Counted from the stretch's first letter, positions 5,976 through 12,586 are shown. The stretch is 14,376 nucleotides of DNA from an uncultured Collinsella sp. (GCA_900543275.1 UQQL01000054.1:1-14376), one strand, 5' to 3'. Translations and numbers: made by a program. Notes: generated by a model from the sequence alone, not told the origin.

Positions 5976-8051
5976 ATGAGATTCTCGATTATCAGCGAGA
6001 TCCCCGGCAGGACCCGTCTTCAATTGGCGGGTCCTGTGCCAGAGAGCGATCTCGATGCACTTCTTAAGCTCAGCGGCGATATCGACGGCGTGCACAAGGT
6101 ACGCGTCTATGGCCGTATTGGCCAGTTAGCGCTCGAATATGACGAGCCGTGTCGCGATGCCGTGCTGGCCGCCGTCGGTGCGCTCGACGCTCAGGCCATT
6201 GCCGACGCAAAGACGGGTTACGTGATGCAGCTTGAGCCGCGCAAGCACAAGCTCGTTATGGATCTTGCCACACTTATCGGTGCCCATTACGCACGTCGCT
6301 GGTTCTTGCCGACGCCTCTGCGTGCGGTGTTTGTCGTGGCCGGTTACATGGCATTTTTGCGCGCTGCCCTTCATGAGCTCGCGCAGCCGCGCCTGACCGT
6401 TCCCGTGCTCGACGCTTCGGCCATCGGCATTTCGTTTGTCAAGCGTGATGTCGACACCGCGGGCCAGACGATGTTCCTGCTCAACGTGGGCGAGCTGCTC
6501 GAGGACTACACCCGCGCCATGAGCGAAAACGAGCTCATCAACTCGCTGCTCGATGTGCCCGACAAGGCGCAAAAGGTCGTCGGCGACACCGAGGTAAGCG
6601 TTGCCGCCACCGAGCTCGAGCCCGGCGACTTGGTCGCCGTGCGCACCGGCATGTCCATCTGCATCGACGGTGTTGTCGAGCAGGGGAGCGCTATGGTCAA
6701 CCAGGCGACCCTGACCGGCGAGCCGCTGGCCGTCGAGCGCAGCGTGGGCGACGACGTGTTCGCCGGTACCGTCGTGGAAGACGGCGGCATCTTGGTGCGC
6801 GTGCGCGCCAATACGGCGCAAACCAAACTGCGCTCAATCGTCTCGCTCGTGCAGACGGCCGACTCGCTCAAGTCCGAGGGCCAGTCGCATATGGAGGACC
6901 TTGCCAACAAGATCGTCCCGTGGAACTTCCTGCTCGCGGGCCTGGTTGCGCTCACCACGCGCAGTCTCATCAAGACCTCCGCGGCACTGATGGTCGACTA
7001 CTCGTGCGCACTCAAGCTCACGGGTTCCGTTGCCGTCATGACTGCCATGAGCGATGCTGCCAAGATGGGCGTTATGGTCAAGGGCGCTAAGTACTTTGAG
7101 TCGTTTGCCAAGGCCGATACCATTGTCTTTGACAAGACCGGTACGCTGACCGAGGCCCAGCCGCGCCTAGCTTGCGTGCTCACGACCGACGGCTGGAGCG
7201 AGGACGAGGTCCTGCGCCTTTCCGCTTGCTTGGAGGAGCATTTTCCGCATCCGGTGGCGCGTGCCGTGGTCAACGCCGCCCGCGAGCGCGGGCTCGAGCA
7301 CCGCGAGCGTCACGCTGCGGTCGAGTATATTGTGGCGCACGGCATCGCTTCGTCCATCGAAGGGCGTCGCGCGATTATCGGCTCGGCACACTTTGTGTTT
7401 GAGGACGAGAGCGCGCAGCTCGAGGCCGACATTAAGGAGCAAATCGAGTCCCAGATGCAGGGCCTGTCGCCGCTGTATCTGGCGGTCGATGGAAAGGTCG
7501 TCGGCGTGCTCGGTATCGAGGACCCGCTCAAGCCCGGGGTCCGCGAGGCCATTGCCGACCTGCATGCGCTGGGCGTCAAGCATGTCGTTATGCTCACGGG
7601 CGATTCGGAGCGCACGGCCGAGCGCATTGCGCGCGAGGCGGGTGTCGACGAGTTTAAGGCCGAACTGCTGCCCGAGGACAAGTACGCCTATGTGGAGCGC
7701 ATTAAGAGCGAGGGGCGCCATGTTGCCATGGTGGGCGACGGCGTCAACGATTCGCCGGCGCTCGGTTTGGCCGACGTGGGCTTGGCGATGGGTGGCGGAA
7801 GCGACATTGCCAAGGAGGTCGCCGATATCATCCTGACCGATACGGATCTTGCCGCGATCGTGCGTTTGCGCCGCATGAGCCAGGGCCTCATTGACCGACT
7901 GACGAGCTCCTATTCTAAGGTGATGCTCACCAACTCAGCGCTCTTGGCACTGGGCATTACCGGCGCGATTACCCCGCAGGCGTCGTCACTGCTGCACAAC
8001 GGCTCGACGATTGCCTACAGCCTGGGCAACGCAAAGGCGTACCTGCGTTAA
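5976..8051 (+). CDS. P1B-type heavy-metal translocating ATPase with an SCA motif in place of CPC
   Basis: This 691-residue inner-membrane pump is powered by ATP. In order: an N-terminal HMA_2-like domain (about 1-75; IPGRTRLQ, no CxxC), first membrane helices (about 100-170), an actuator domain with TGEP (247-250), membrane helices with the ion-site motif, phosphorylation motif DKTGTLT starting at Asp386, the HP dipeptide of P1B pumps (His425-Pro426), hinge GDGVND (587-592), and final helices. The membrane motif, normally CPC or a variant with Pro, reads Tyr342-Ser343-Cys344-Ala345-Leu346, so the conserved proline is absent. I recall this in a subgroup of pumps found beside DUF6110 proteins, but the metal cannot be assigned; manganese, iron or zinc are candidates. 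The ribosome site is weak, suggesting coupling to the upstream small gene. A terminator follows at 8076. Confidence 0.9.
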   Translation: MRFSIISEIPGRTRLQLAGPVPESDLDALLKLSGDIDGVHKVRVYGRIGQLALEYDEPCRDAVLAAVGALDAQAIADAKTGYVMQLEPRKHKLVMDLATLIGAHYARRWFLPTPLRAVFVVAGYMAFLRAALHELAQPRLTVPVLDASAIGISFVKRDVDTAGQTMFLLNVGELLEDYTRAMSENELINSLLDVPDKAQKVVGDTEVSVAATELEPGDLVAVRTGMSICIDGVVEQGSAMVNQATLTGEPLAVERSVGDDVFAGTVVEDGGILVRVRANTAQTKLRSIVSLVQTADSLKSEGQSHMEDLANKIVPWNFLLAGLVALTTRSLIKTSAALMVDYSCALKLTGSVAVMTAMSDAAKMGVMVKGAKYFESFAKADTIVFDKTGTLTEAQPRLACVLTTDGWSEDEVLRLSACLEEHFPHPVARAVVNAARERGLEHRERHAAVEYIVAHGIASSIEGRRAIIGSAHFVFEDESAQLEADIKEQIESQMQGLSPLYLAVDGKVVGVLGIEDPLKPGVREAIADLHALGVKHVVMLTGDSERTAERIAREAGVDEFKAELLPEDKYAYVERIKSEGRHVAMVGDGVNDSPALGLADVGLAMGGGSDIAKEVADIILTDTDLAAIVRLRRMSQGLIDRLTSSYSKVMLTNSALLALGITGAITPQASSLLHNGSTIAYSLGNAKAYLR

Positions 8052-8075
8052 CAGACGTGTTCACCCACGTTATCT

Positions 8076-8121
8076 GGCCTGCGCCCAGACGGTATCGGTG
8101 TCGTCCGGGCGCAGGCCTTTT
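8076..8121 (+). terminator. Intrinsic terminator of the metal ATPase operon
   Basis: An 11-bp perfect stem, GGCCTGCGCCC (8076-8086) with GGGCGCAGGCC (8107-8117), encloses a 20-base loop with its own GACG/CGTC pairing and is followed by TTTT. It lies 24 bases after the ATPase stop and just before the toxin-antitoxin promoter. Confidence 0.8.
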
Positions 8122-8125
8122 GCAT

Positions 8126-8154
8126 TTGACCATGTGCTAGCTTCTTTATATAGT
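8126..8154 (+). promoter_or_regulatory. Predicted promoter of the toxin-antitoxin operon
   Basis: TTGACC (8126-8131) and TATAGT (8149-8154) are 17 bases apart, a near-consensus sigma-70 type promoter. The predicted start is near 8161, about 33 bases before the antitoxin start codon. Confidence 0.7.
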
Positions 8155-8172
8155 GGTGCTAGCAGGGCTAGC
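8134..8172. promoter_or_regulatory. Operator candidate: three GCTAGC palindromes at the TA promoter
   Basis: GTGCTAGC occurs at 8134-8141 and again at 8156-8163, 22 bp apart (about two helical turns), on either side of the -10 element. A third GCTAGC follows at 8167-8172. RelB/DinJ-like antitoxins usually repress their own operons by binding short palindromes over the promoter, so this is the likely autoregulatory site. Confidence 0.6.
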
Positions 8173-8193
8173 AATTGAAGGGAGCGGGTCAAC

Positions 8194-8547
8194 GTGGGTG
8201 CTGTTAGCGGCATGGCGCAGGTGAACGTTCGCGTAGATCGCTCGGTTAAAGAGCACGCCGAGGAAGCGCTGCAGCTTTCGGGCAGGTCACTGCCCGAGCT
8301 CATCAAAAATGTCGTGGCCAAGGTCGCGCAGGGTGGTGGACAGTGTGAGGAAGTGCTGTCTGCCGTTGATGGCCGGCGGCAGTCCGTCGCGCCCGATACT
8401 CCGTTCGCCGCATCATGGGCGGCAGCGGACCAGCTTTACGCGGACCTGGGCATCGCTACCTCGTCCGTATCCGATGCCCGCGATTGGGACGCAATCTATT
8501 CCGACGCCATGGATGAGCATTATCGCCAAAAGGGGATGATCCTGTGA
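8194..8547 (+). CDS. RelB/DinJ-family antitoxin
   Basis: This 117-residue protein has an N-terminal ribbon-helix-helix DNA-binding region (about residues 7-45: QVNVRVDRSVKEHAEEALQL, then a RSLPELIKNVV helix), as in RelB/DinJ antitoxins. The remaining ~70 residues are variable and end in an acidic helix (DARDWDAIYSDAMDEHYRQ), the type of segment that wraps the toxin. The antitoxin should neutralise the downstream PIN toxin and repress the operon through the GCTAGC sites. The GTG at 8194 is chosen because AAGGGAG (8178-8184) sits 9 bases upstream; ATG 8212 is possible but has no ribosome site at the right distance. It is somewhat longer than typical DinJ (~85 residues). The stop overlaps the toxin start by four bases. 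Confidence 0.85.
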   Translation: MGAVSGMAQVNVRVDRSVKEHAEEALQLSGRSLPELIKNVVAKVAQGGGQCEEVLSAVDGRRQSVAPDTPFAASWAAADQLYADLGIATSSVSDARDWDAIYSDAMDEHYRQKGMIL

Positions 8548-9059
8548 GTGGGGCGCCTCTCAAGATCATGGTGGACGCCAACGTATGGGTTGATTCGTTT
8601 TGCGCCGACCATGCCGAGTCGATTGCCGCGCGTGCGTTTATTGGGCAGGCGACGGAGGCGGGGGCATTGCTGTTCTTTCCGGTGCATATCGCCAAGGACG
8701 TACTGTATGTTGTACAGCACGAACTGAAGCGCAGCGTTCTTGCCAGCGGGGGAGCGCTCGGCGAGGCTTCTGCCCGCGCGATTGGCGATGCGGCGCTGGC
8801 GTTTGTTCGGAACATGACCGAAAACGCCACGGCCGTGGGTGCAGATGCGTCGGACCTTTGGCTGGCCGACAAATACTTAGCGCTCCATCGCGATTACGAG
8901 GACAACTTGGTACTCGCCGCATGCAAACGCGCCCAGGTTGATTACTTGGTGACCAACGATCGAAAACTGCTCGAACATGCCGATCTTGCAGCAAAGACAC
9001 CTCGTCAAATGATGCCGATTCTTGCTTTGGCCAAACGCGGCGGCACGGCTATCGGTTGA
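8544..9059 (+). CDS. PIN-domain ribonuclease toxin
   Basis: This 171-residue protein has a PIN nuclease fold, as in VapC-type toxins that cut RNA using metal held by acidic residues. Visible elements are the first strand LKIMVDANVWVD with Asp11, the motif DYEDNLVLAAC with Glu119 and Asp120, and the last strand VDYLVTNDRKLL with Asp139; these form the usual acidic pocket. There is no signal peptide or membrane segment. The GTG start (8544) lies inside the antitoxin stop as GTGA, with ribosome site AGGGGAT just upstream, so translation is coupled to antitoxin production. The pairing with a RelB/DinJ-like rather than VapB/Phd-like antitoxin is unusual. The target RNA cannot be predicted. A long hairpin follows the gene. 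Confidence 0.87.
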   Translation: MSGAPLKIMVDANVWVDSFCADHAESIAARAFIGQATEAGALLFFPVHIAKDVLYVVQHELKRSVLASGGALGEASARAIGDAALAFVRNMTENATAVGADASDLWLADKYLALHRDYEDNLVLAACKRAQVDYLVTNDRKLLEHADLAAKTPRQMMPILALAKRGGTAIG

Positions 9060-9070
9060 CGTGAGCTGTT

Positions 9071-9117
9071 CGCGGGCCCCTTGGACGACGATGCGCCAAG
9101 GGGCCCGCGTCTGCTAT
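9071..9117. terminator. Bidirectional terminator between the toxin and the convergent gene
   Basis: A perfect 14-bp stem, CGCGGGCCCCTTGG (9071-9084) with CCAAGGGGCCCGCG (9096-9109), has an 11-base loop. It lies between two convergent stops (9059 and 9118) and so probably serves both genes. The T-runs on either side are weak. Confidence 0.7.
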
Positions 9118-9552
9118 TTACAAAAGCTCGGCCTTGATGGTGGGACTTTCTGCGAGCTGCTCGGCTGCCTTTTCGTTGGAGCTGTCGAGTGCTGCCAGAC
9201 TGCGGTAGACCCACTCGTTGACCTGTGTGTTCTTGACGCCTGCGGTCTGCATAAGGGCGCCTGCCTCGCGGATTGCTGCGAACAGATCGGCCTTGGGACC
9301 CGCGAGCTCGACCTCGATACCGTGGTAGGCGGCCACGCCGCGGTTCTCACTCACGTGGTCGATAAAGCCCTCGACGGTCTCAAGCTGCTGGGCGAGAGTT
9401 GCATCATCGTCAACGTCCAGCGCGACGAGTGCGTTCGATACCGTGAGGGCGGGATGTCCGCAGGGGACAAAGCCCTCGATGACATCCATAGCTTCGGTAA
9501 TGGTTGAGCCCAGGCCTGCGAGGGCATTGACGAGTTGCTGCTTGGTATCCAT
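9118..9552 (-). CDS. Hypothetical acidic protein, 144 residues
   Basis: I do not recognise this protein. It is 144 residues, acidic, mostly predicted helical, with no membrane segment, signal peptide or nucleotide-binding motif. Two Cys/His-bearing patches are visible (VPCGHPAL at about 29-36 and AAYHGIEVEL at about 74-83), too few for a clear metal site. A DVDDDATLAQQL segment precedes a long helix. The gene is probably real: the ATG at 9552 has a good ribosome site (AAAGGA) five to six bases upstream, a promoter-like pair lies further upstream, and codon use follows its neighbours. It is a single-gene unit, convergent with the toxin gene and divergent from tmRNA. Cytoplasmic location is inferred. 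Confidence 0.75.
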   Translation of the reverse strand: MDTKQQLVNALAGLGSTITEAMDVIEGFVPCGHPALTVSNALVALDVDDDATLAQQLETVEGFIDHVSENRGVAAYHGIEVELAGPKADLFAAIREAGALMQTAGVKNTQVNEWVYRSLAALDSSNEKAAEQLAESPTIKAELL

Positions 9553-9586
9553 AACGGTCCTTTCGACGGGTCAATTTTGCTTGGCG

Positions 9587-9614
9587 AAAATATACGTGAC
9601 GCGTTCGGTGGCAA
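9587..9614 (-). promoter_or_regulatory. Possible promoter of the 144-residue hypothetical gene
   Basis: On the minus strand TTGCCA (9609-9614) is followed by overlapping -10 candidates: TATTTT (9587-9592, spacing 16) or TATATT (9589-9594, spacing 14). It lies about 35-60 bases before the start codon. It is the only AT-rich stretch upstream of the gene. Confidence 0.45.
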
Positions 9615-9684
9615 AAGTGCGAAGTATGGTGCACATTAGGGTCTTCACAGCTCGTGCATAGAGCAGCTGTCTGCCTTTAGAACG

Positions 9685-9770
9685 TGGTAAGATAGCTATC
9701 CACGAGCGGGGCTCACCTCGCGTGTTCTTTGAAAAGTCGACGGTTATCGGGTGTTTGCAGGCCCGATACC
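9685..9770 (+). promoter_or_regulatory. Region upstream of tmRNA: extended -10 candidate and leader hairpin
   Basis: TGGTAAGAT (9685-9693) reads as an extended -10 element without a recognisable -35, and it lies in a symmetric stretch (CGTGG 9683-9687, CCACG 9700-9704). Further on, GGTTATCGGG (9742-9751) pairs with CCCGATACC (9762-9770) with one bulge. A start near 9700 would give a ~90-base leader removed by RNase P. The exact promoter is uncertain. Confidence 0.35.
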
Positions 9771-9791
9771 ATCCAGACTTTCCCAACATTC

Positions 9792-10155
9792 GGGGGCGAC
9801 TGGTTTCGACACGATAGCTCTGAGAGAGGAAGCAAGCCGAGGTCTCCTCGCCTCGTTAAACAGGGGTACCGTCAAATTGAATTGACAACAACTCTTCTTT
9901 TGAGCCTATGGCTCTCGCTGCTTAGTTTATAGCGGCGCGTCAACCCGGTGATTTCCCCGACACCGGCGCGACGTCATCTTAGGGGAATGCTCCTGCGCAC
10001 GTAATCGGTATGGCGCAGGCTAAGACCGAACCGGTTAGGACGCCGCGAGCGTGTCGCTGCGCGCAAAGCGTCCGAGACTAAACCAGCGACTGAGCTTGGA
10101 GATGCCAATCAGGGGGCTTTCGTGGACCGGAGTTCGATTCTCCGCGCCTCCACCA
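9792..10155 (+). ncRNA. ssrA: Transfer-messenger RNA (tmRNA)
   Basis: This one-piece tmRNA of 364 bases rescues stalled ribosomes with SmpB and tags the stuck protein for proteolysis. The 5' end GGGGGCG (9792-9798) pairs with CGCCTCC (10145-10151) to form the tRNA-like acceptor, followed by A and an encoded CCA (10153-10155). The conserved start GGCGACTGGTTTCGAC and the T-arm GGAGTTCGATTCTCC (10129-10143) are present. The tag reading frame ends ATG GCT CTC GCT GCT TAG (9908-9925), giving the usual MALAA tail. Reading back, the frame is DNNSSFEPMALAA from GAC 9884, preceded by ATT and an in-frame TGA at 9878, so the resume codon is GAC or ATT rather than the usual Ala codon. Pseudoknot regions flank the tag but were not fully traced. 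A strong terminator follows. Confidence 0.97.
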
Positions 10156-10166
10156 TAAGTAACAGG

Positions 10167-10197
10167 CAGGTAGATATTCGTATCTACCTGTCTTTTT
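10167..10197 (+). terminator. Intrinsic terminator of tmRNA
   Basis: A perfect 10-bp stem, CAGGTAGATA (10167-10176) with TATCTACCTG (10181-10190), closes a TTCG tetraloop and is followed by TCTTTTT. It lies 11 bases after the CCA end of tmRNA. Confidence 0.93.
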
Positions 10198-10212
10198 ATT
10201 ATCTGTCCGTAC

Positions 10213-10229
10213 CGCGGAGAATCGAACTC
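10213..10229 (-). repeat. Inverted 17-bp copy of the ssrA 3' end
   Basis: This segment is the exact reverse complement of 10130-10146, the T-arm and start of the acceptor of tmRNA. A second, direct partial copy of 12 bases (GATTCTCCGCGC) lies at 10334-10345. Such fragments of the ssrA 3' end can be left by elements that integrate there, but no integrase gene is present in the window, and the inverted orientation is unlike a simple att site. Confidence 0.6.
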
Positions 10230-10251
10230 TATGCAGGGCGCGAGCGTTAAG

Positions 10252-10344
10252 CAAACGCGAAGCGTTTGTAGCGAGCGGGCGAGGACGCCGGCAGGCGGCC
10301 GAAGCCGGTGCGGATTTGCGAAGCAAATACGCGGATTCTCCGCG
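10252..10344. other. Cluster of small perfect hairpins with 3-base loops
   Basis: Three perfect stems share a GAA or TTC triloop: CAAACGC/GCGTTTG (10252-10268), ATTTGC/GCAAAT (10314-10328) and CGCGGA/TCCGCG (10330-10344). Between them is a GC-rich stretch with no coding character. Part of the gene-free block 10198-10678. Function unknown. Confidence 0.5.
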
Positions 10345-10420
10345 CAAAGCTTCAACCCTATGCAGATGCGATGCCGATCGGACTGCAGCCTGCCATGCCC
10401 CGCATCAACGTCGCCCCAGG

Positions 10421-10593
10421 CGGAAAATCCATCCCAGAATTCCGGCTCAGACTGGGATGCGGTTTCCGGATGACGTTTCAAGCGGAAACTGCATCCCGGA
10501 ATCGACGCTCGGAATGGGATTCATTTTCCGGAAGACGCCTCAAGCGGAAAGTTCATCCCGGAATCCGCGCTCAGACCGGGACACACTTTCCGC
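10421..10593. repeat. Three tandem 62-bp hairpin-forming repeats
   Basis: Units begin at 10421, 10483 and 10545, exactly 62 bp apart; the third ends at 10593 without its linker. Each has an outer stem CGGAAA with TTTCCG and an inner stem CATCCC(A/G)G with its complement (10430-10437 with 10452-10459; 10492-10498 with 10515-10520; 10554-10561 with 10576-10581). The linker GACGNNTCAAGCGG is shared. An inner A-T pair in unit 1 is G-C in unit 3 and G-U in unit 2, which is covariation. The period is not a multiple of three, so a coding explanation is unlikely. Confidence 0.85.
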
Positions 10594-10678
10594 TTCACCT
10601 GCCGCCTCGAAAAACCTGCGCGCCCTCCATTCCAAAACTGGGTAGAAGAAGGCCAAAACGCAATCGCAGGAGGTCAAT

Positions 10679-11557
10679 ATGACTGCAGAAGATAAGGCAA
10701 AGAACGCCGGCAAGGTCGCGCTCGTCTTGGAGGGTGGCAGTTTTCGTGGGCAGTTTACCGCCGGCGTGCTCGACGTTCTCATGGAGGCCGGTGTCGAAAT
10801 TCCGGCAGTGTACGGCGTCTCGGCCGGTGCGCTCAATGGCGTCAACTACAAGTCGCACCAGATCGGTCGCACCAACCGAGTCAATTTGACCTTCTGCAAC
10901 GACAGCCGCTACATGGGCGCCGCGTCGTTTGCGTCCACGGGTTCCATCGTGGGTTACGACTTTATCTTCAACGACGTCCAGGACCGCCTGGATCCTTTTG
11001 ATAACGAGACGTTCGACGCGAGCCCCATCGAGATGTACGCCGTCGCGACGGACATGCTCTTTGGAACCGCTGCCTACCTGCCGGTCAAAAGCGCCGTGCT
11101 CGACCTCGACGCCGTGCGCGCCTCGACGTCGCTGCCGCTGGTGACGCCGCCGGTCGAGATTGACGGGCACAAATACGTCGACGGCGGCGTAGCCGATTCG
11201 GTTCCTATCGAGCATGTGCTGGAGGAGGCCGGCTTCGAGCGCGCGGTTGTCATCGTCACCCAGGACCGCTCGTATGAGAAAAAGCCCTACGAGTTTTTGC
11301 CGGCGGCGCGTGCGCGCTATGCCGACTATCCCTATCTGCTCGAGGCTATCGAGACGCGCCACGACCGCTATAACCTCCAGCGCATGCACCTGTGGAAGTA
11401 TGAGCGCGAGGGCCGCGCGCTGGTCATCGCTCCGCAAAAGCCGGTCGAGGTCGGCCATGTCGAGCATGATCCGGCCAAGCTTCTCGACCTGTATATCCAG
11501 GGCCGCCAGGAGGCAAAGCGCTTGCTGGGAGATATCGAGGCATTTGTCGAGCGCTAG
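10679..11557 (+). CDS. Patatin-like phospholipase family protein
   Basis: This 292-residue serine hydrolase of the patatin family hydrolyses acyl esters of lipids with a Ser-Asp dyad. Seen: the oxyanion-hole region LEGGSFRGQFTAG near residues 17-29, nucleophile motif GVSAG (46-50) with Ser48, and the Asp of DGG at Asp168 in KYVDGGVADSVPIEH. The C-terminal ~100 residues, including RHDRYNLQRMHLWKYEREG, match the bacterial YjjU-like subgroup. There is no signal peptide or membrane helix, so it is cytoplasmic or peripherally bound. ATG 10679 follows a near-perfect ribosome site, AGGAGGT. It appears to be a single gene: a repeat array lies upstream and the rplM promoter downstream. The substrate is not predictable from sequence. 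All catalytic residues are intact. Confidence 0.9.
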   Translation: MTAEDKAKNAGKVALVLEGGSFRGQFTAGVLDVLMEAGVEIPAVYGVSAGALNGVNYKSHQIGRTNRVNLTFCNDSRYMGAASFASTGSIVGYDFIFNDVQDRLDPFDNETFDASPIEMYAVATDMLFGTAAYLPVKSAVLDLDAVRASTSLPLVTPPVEIDGHKYVDGGVADSVPIEHVLEEAGFERAVVIVTQDRSYEKKPYEFLPAARARYADYPYLLEAIETRHDRYNLQRMHLWKYEREGRALVIAPQKPVEVGHVEHDPAKLLDLYIQGRQEAKRLLGDIEAFVER

Positions 11558-11620
11558 CGCTGCAACATCACGGCTCGTGGATGACATGTGCAGAAACTCT
11601 GGTCGGAGCCAAAATACCTG

Positions 11621-11648
11621 TTGACTCGTACGGCGAGCGGGGTAATAT
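11621..11648 (+). promoter_or_regulatory. Predicted promoter of rplM-rpsI
   Basis: TTGACT (11621-11626) and TAATAT (11643-11648) are 16 bases apart. The start would fall near 11655, leaving a ~60-base leader that contains the stem-loop at 11655-11686. Confidence 0.65.
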
Positions 11649-11654
11649 GGACGG

Positions 11655-11686
11655 GTTACTTGCAGAGCCCCGTGAATCTCTGTAAC
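11655..11686 (+). promoter_or_regulatory. Stem-loop in the rplM leader
   Basis: GTTA (11655-11658) pairs with TAAC (11683-11686), and CAGAG (11663-11667) pairs with CTCTG (11678-11682), leaving a one-sided bulge. L13 operons in several phyla are autoregulated by leader RNA structures; this stem is at the right place for one, but its sequence does not match a leader class I can name. Confidence 0.35.
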
Positions 11687-11714
11687 AACACGTACTGTAC
11701 ATGGAGGAGTCTAA

Positions 11715-12158
11715 GTGATTTCGAAATCGACTCACTACGCCAAGCAGGGCGAGGTCCAGCGCAACTGGGTTCTCGTCGACGCCGATGGTGCTGTCCTGGG
11801 CCGTCTTGCCACCCAGATCGCAATGATCCTGCGCGGTAAGAACAAGCCCCAGTTCACGCCCAACAGCGACTGCGGCGACTTCGTTGTCGTCATCAACGCC
11901 GATAAGGTCCAGCTTACCGGTAACAAGGCCGACACGAAGACCTATTATCGCCACAGCGGCTACAACGGCGGCCTCAAGGCTGAGAGCTTCCGCCAGGCTA
12001 TGGAGAAGCACCCGGAGAAGGTCATCGAGCGCGCCGTTCGCGGTATGCTGCCCAAGACCACCCTCGGCCGTGCCCAGATGACCAAGCTTAAGGTCTACGC
12101 TGGTGCCGAGCATCCGCATGCTGCCCAGAACCCCACGAAGATTGAGCTGGAGGCTTAA
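11715..12158 (+). CDS. rplM: 50S ribosomal protein L13
   Basis: The 147 residues match full-length L13, an early-assembly protein of the large subunit. Hallmarks are the start region NWVLVDADGAVLGRLAT, ILRGKNKPQFTPNSDCGDFVVVINA, the YYRHSGYNGGL segment and VIERAVRGMLPKTTLGRAQM. It carries an N-terminal extension of a few residues (MISKSTHYAKQGEVQR) as in many Actinobacteria. The start is GTG at 11715, preceded by GGAGGAG seven bases upstream; no nearby ATG in frame competes. rpsI begins two bases after the stop, the standard rplM-rpsI operon found across bacteria. It is transcribed from the promoter at 11621. Confidence 0.98.
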   Translation: MISKSTHYAKQGEVQRNWVLVDADGAVLGRLATQIAMILRGKNKPQFTPNSDCGDFVVVINADKVQLTGNKADTKTYYRHSGYNGGLKAESFRQAMEKHPEKVIERAVRGMLPKTTLGRAQMTKLKVYAGAEHPHAAQNPTKIELEA

Positions 12159-12160
12159 AG

Positions 12161-12556
<396 letters not shown>

Positions 12557-12586
12557 GGTTTTATCTCCTTTCGAGATACAATGTAC

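Noticed and set aside
10213..10240. A tRNA gene on the minus strand ending near 10213
   Set aside because: Only a T-arm-like segment is present; no anticodon or D arm pairing and no acceptor partner could be found upstream.
10421..10593. Repeat block as a CRISPR array
   Set aside because: The whole 62-bp unit is repeated with drift, there are no unique spacers of constant length, and no cas genes are present.
10231..10682. Several overlapping open frames of 80-148 residues on both strands
   Set aside because: They run through the ssrA fragments and the 62-bp repeats, whose period shifts frame; no ribosome sites and no family resemblance.
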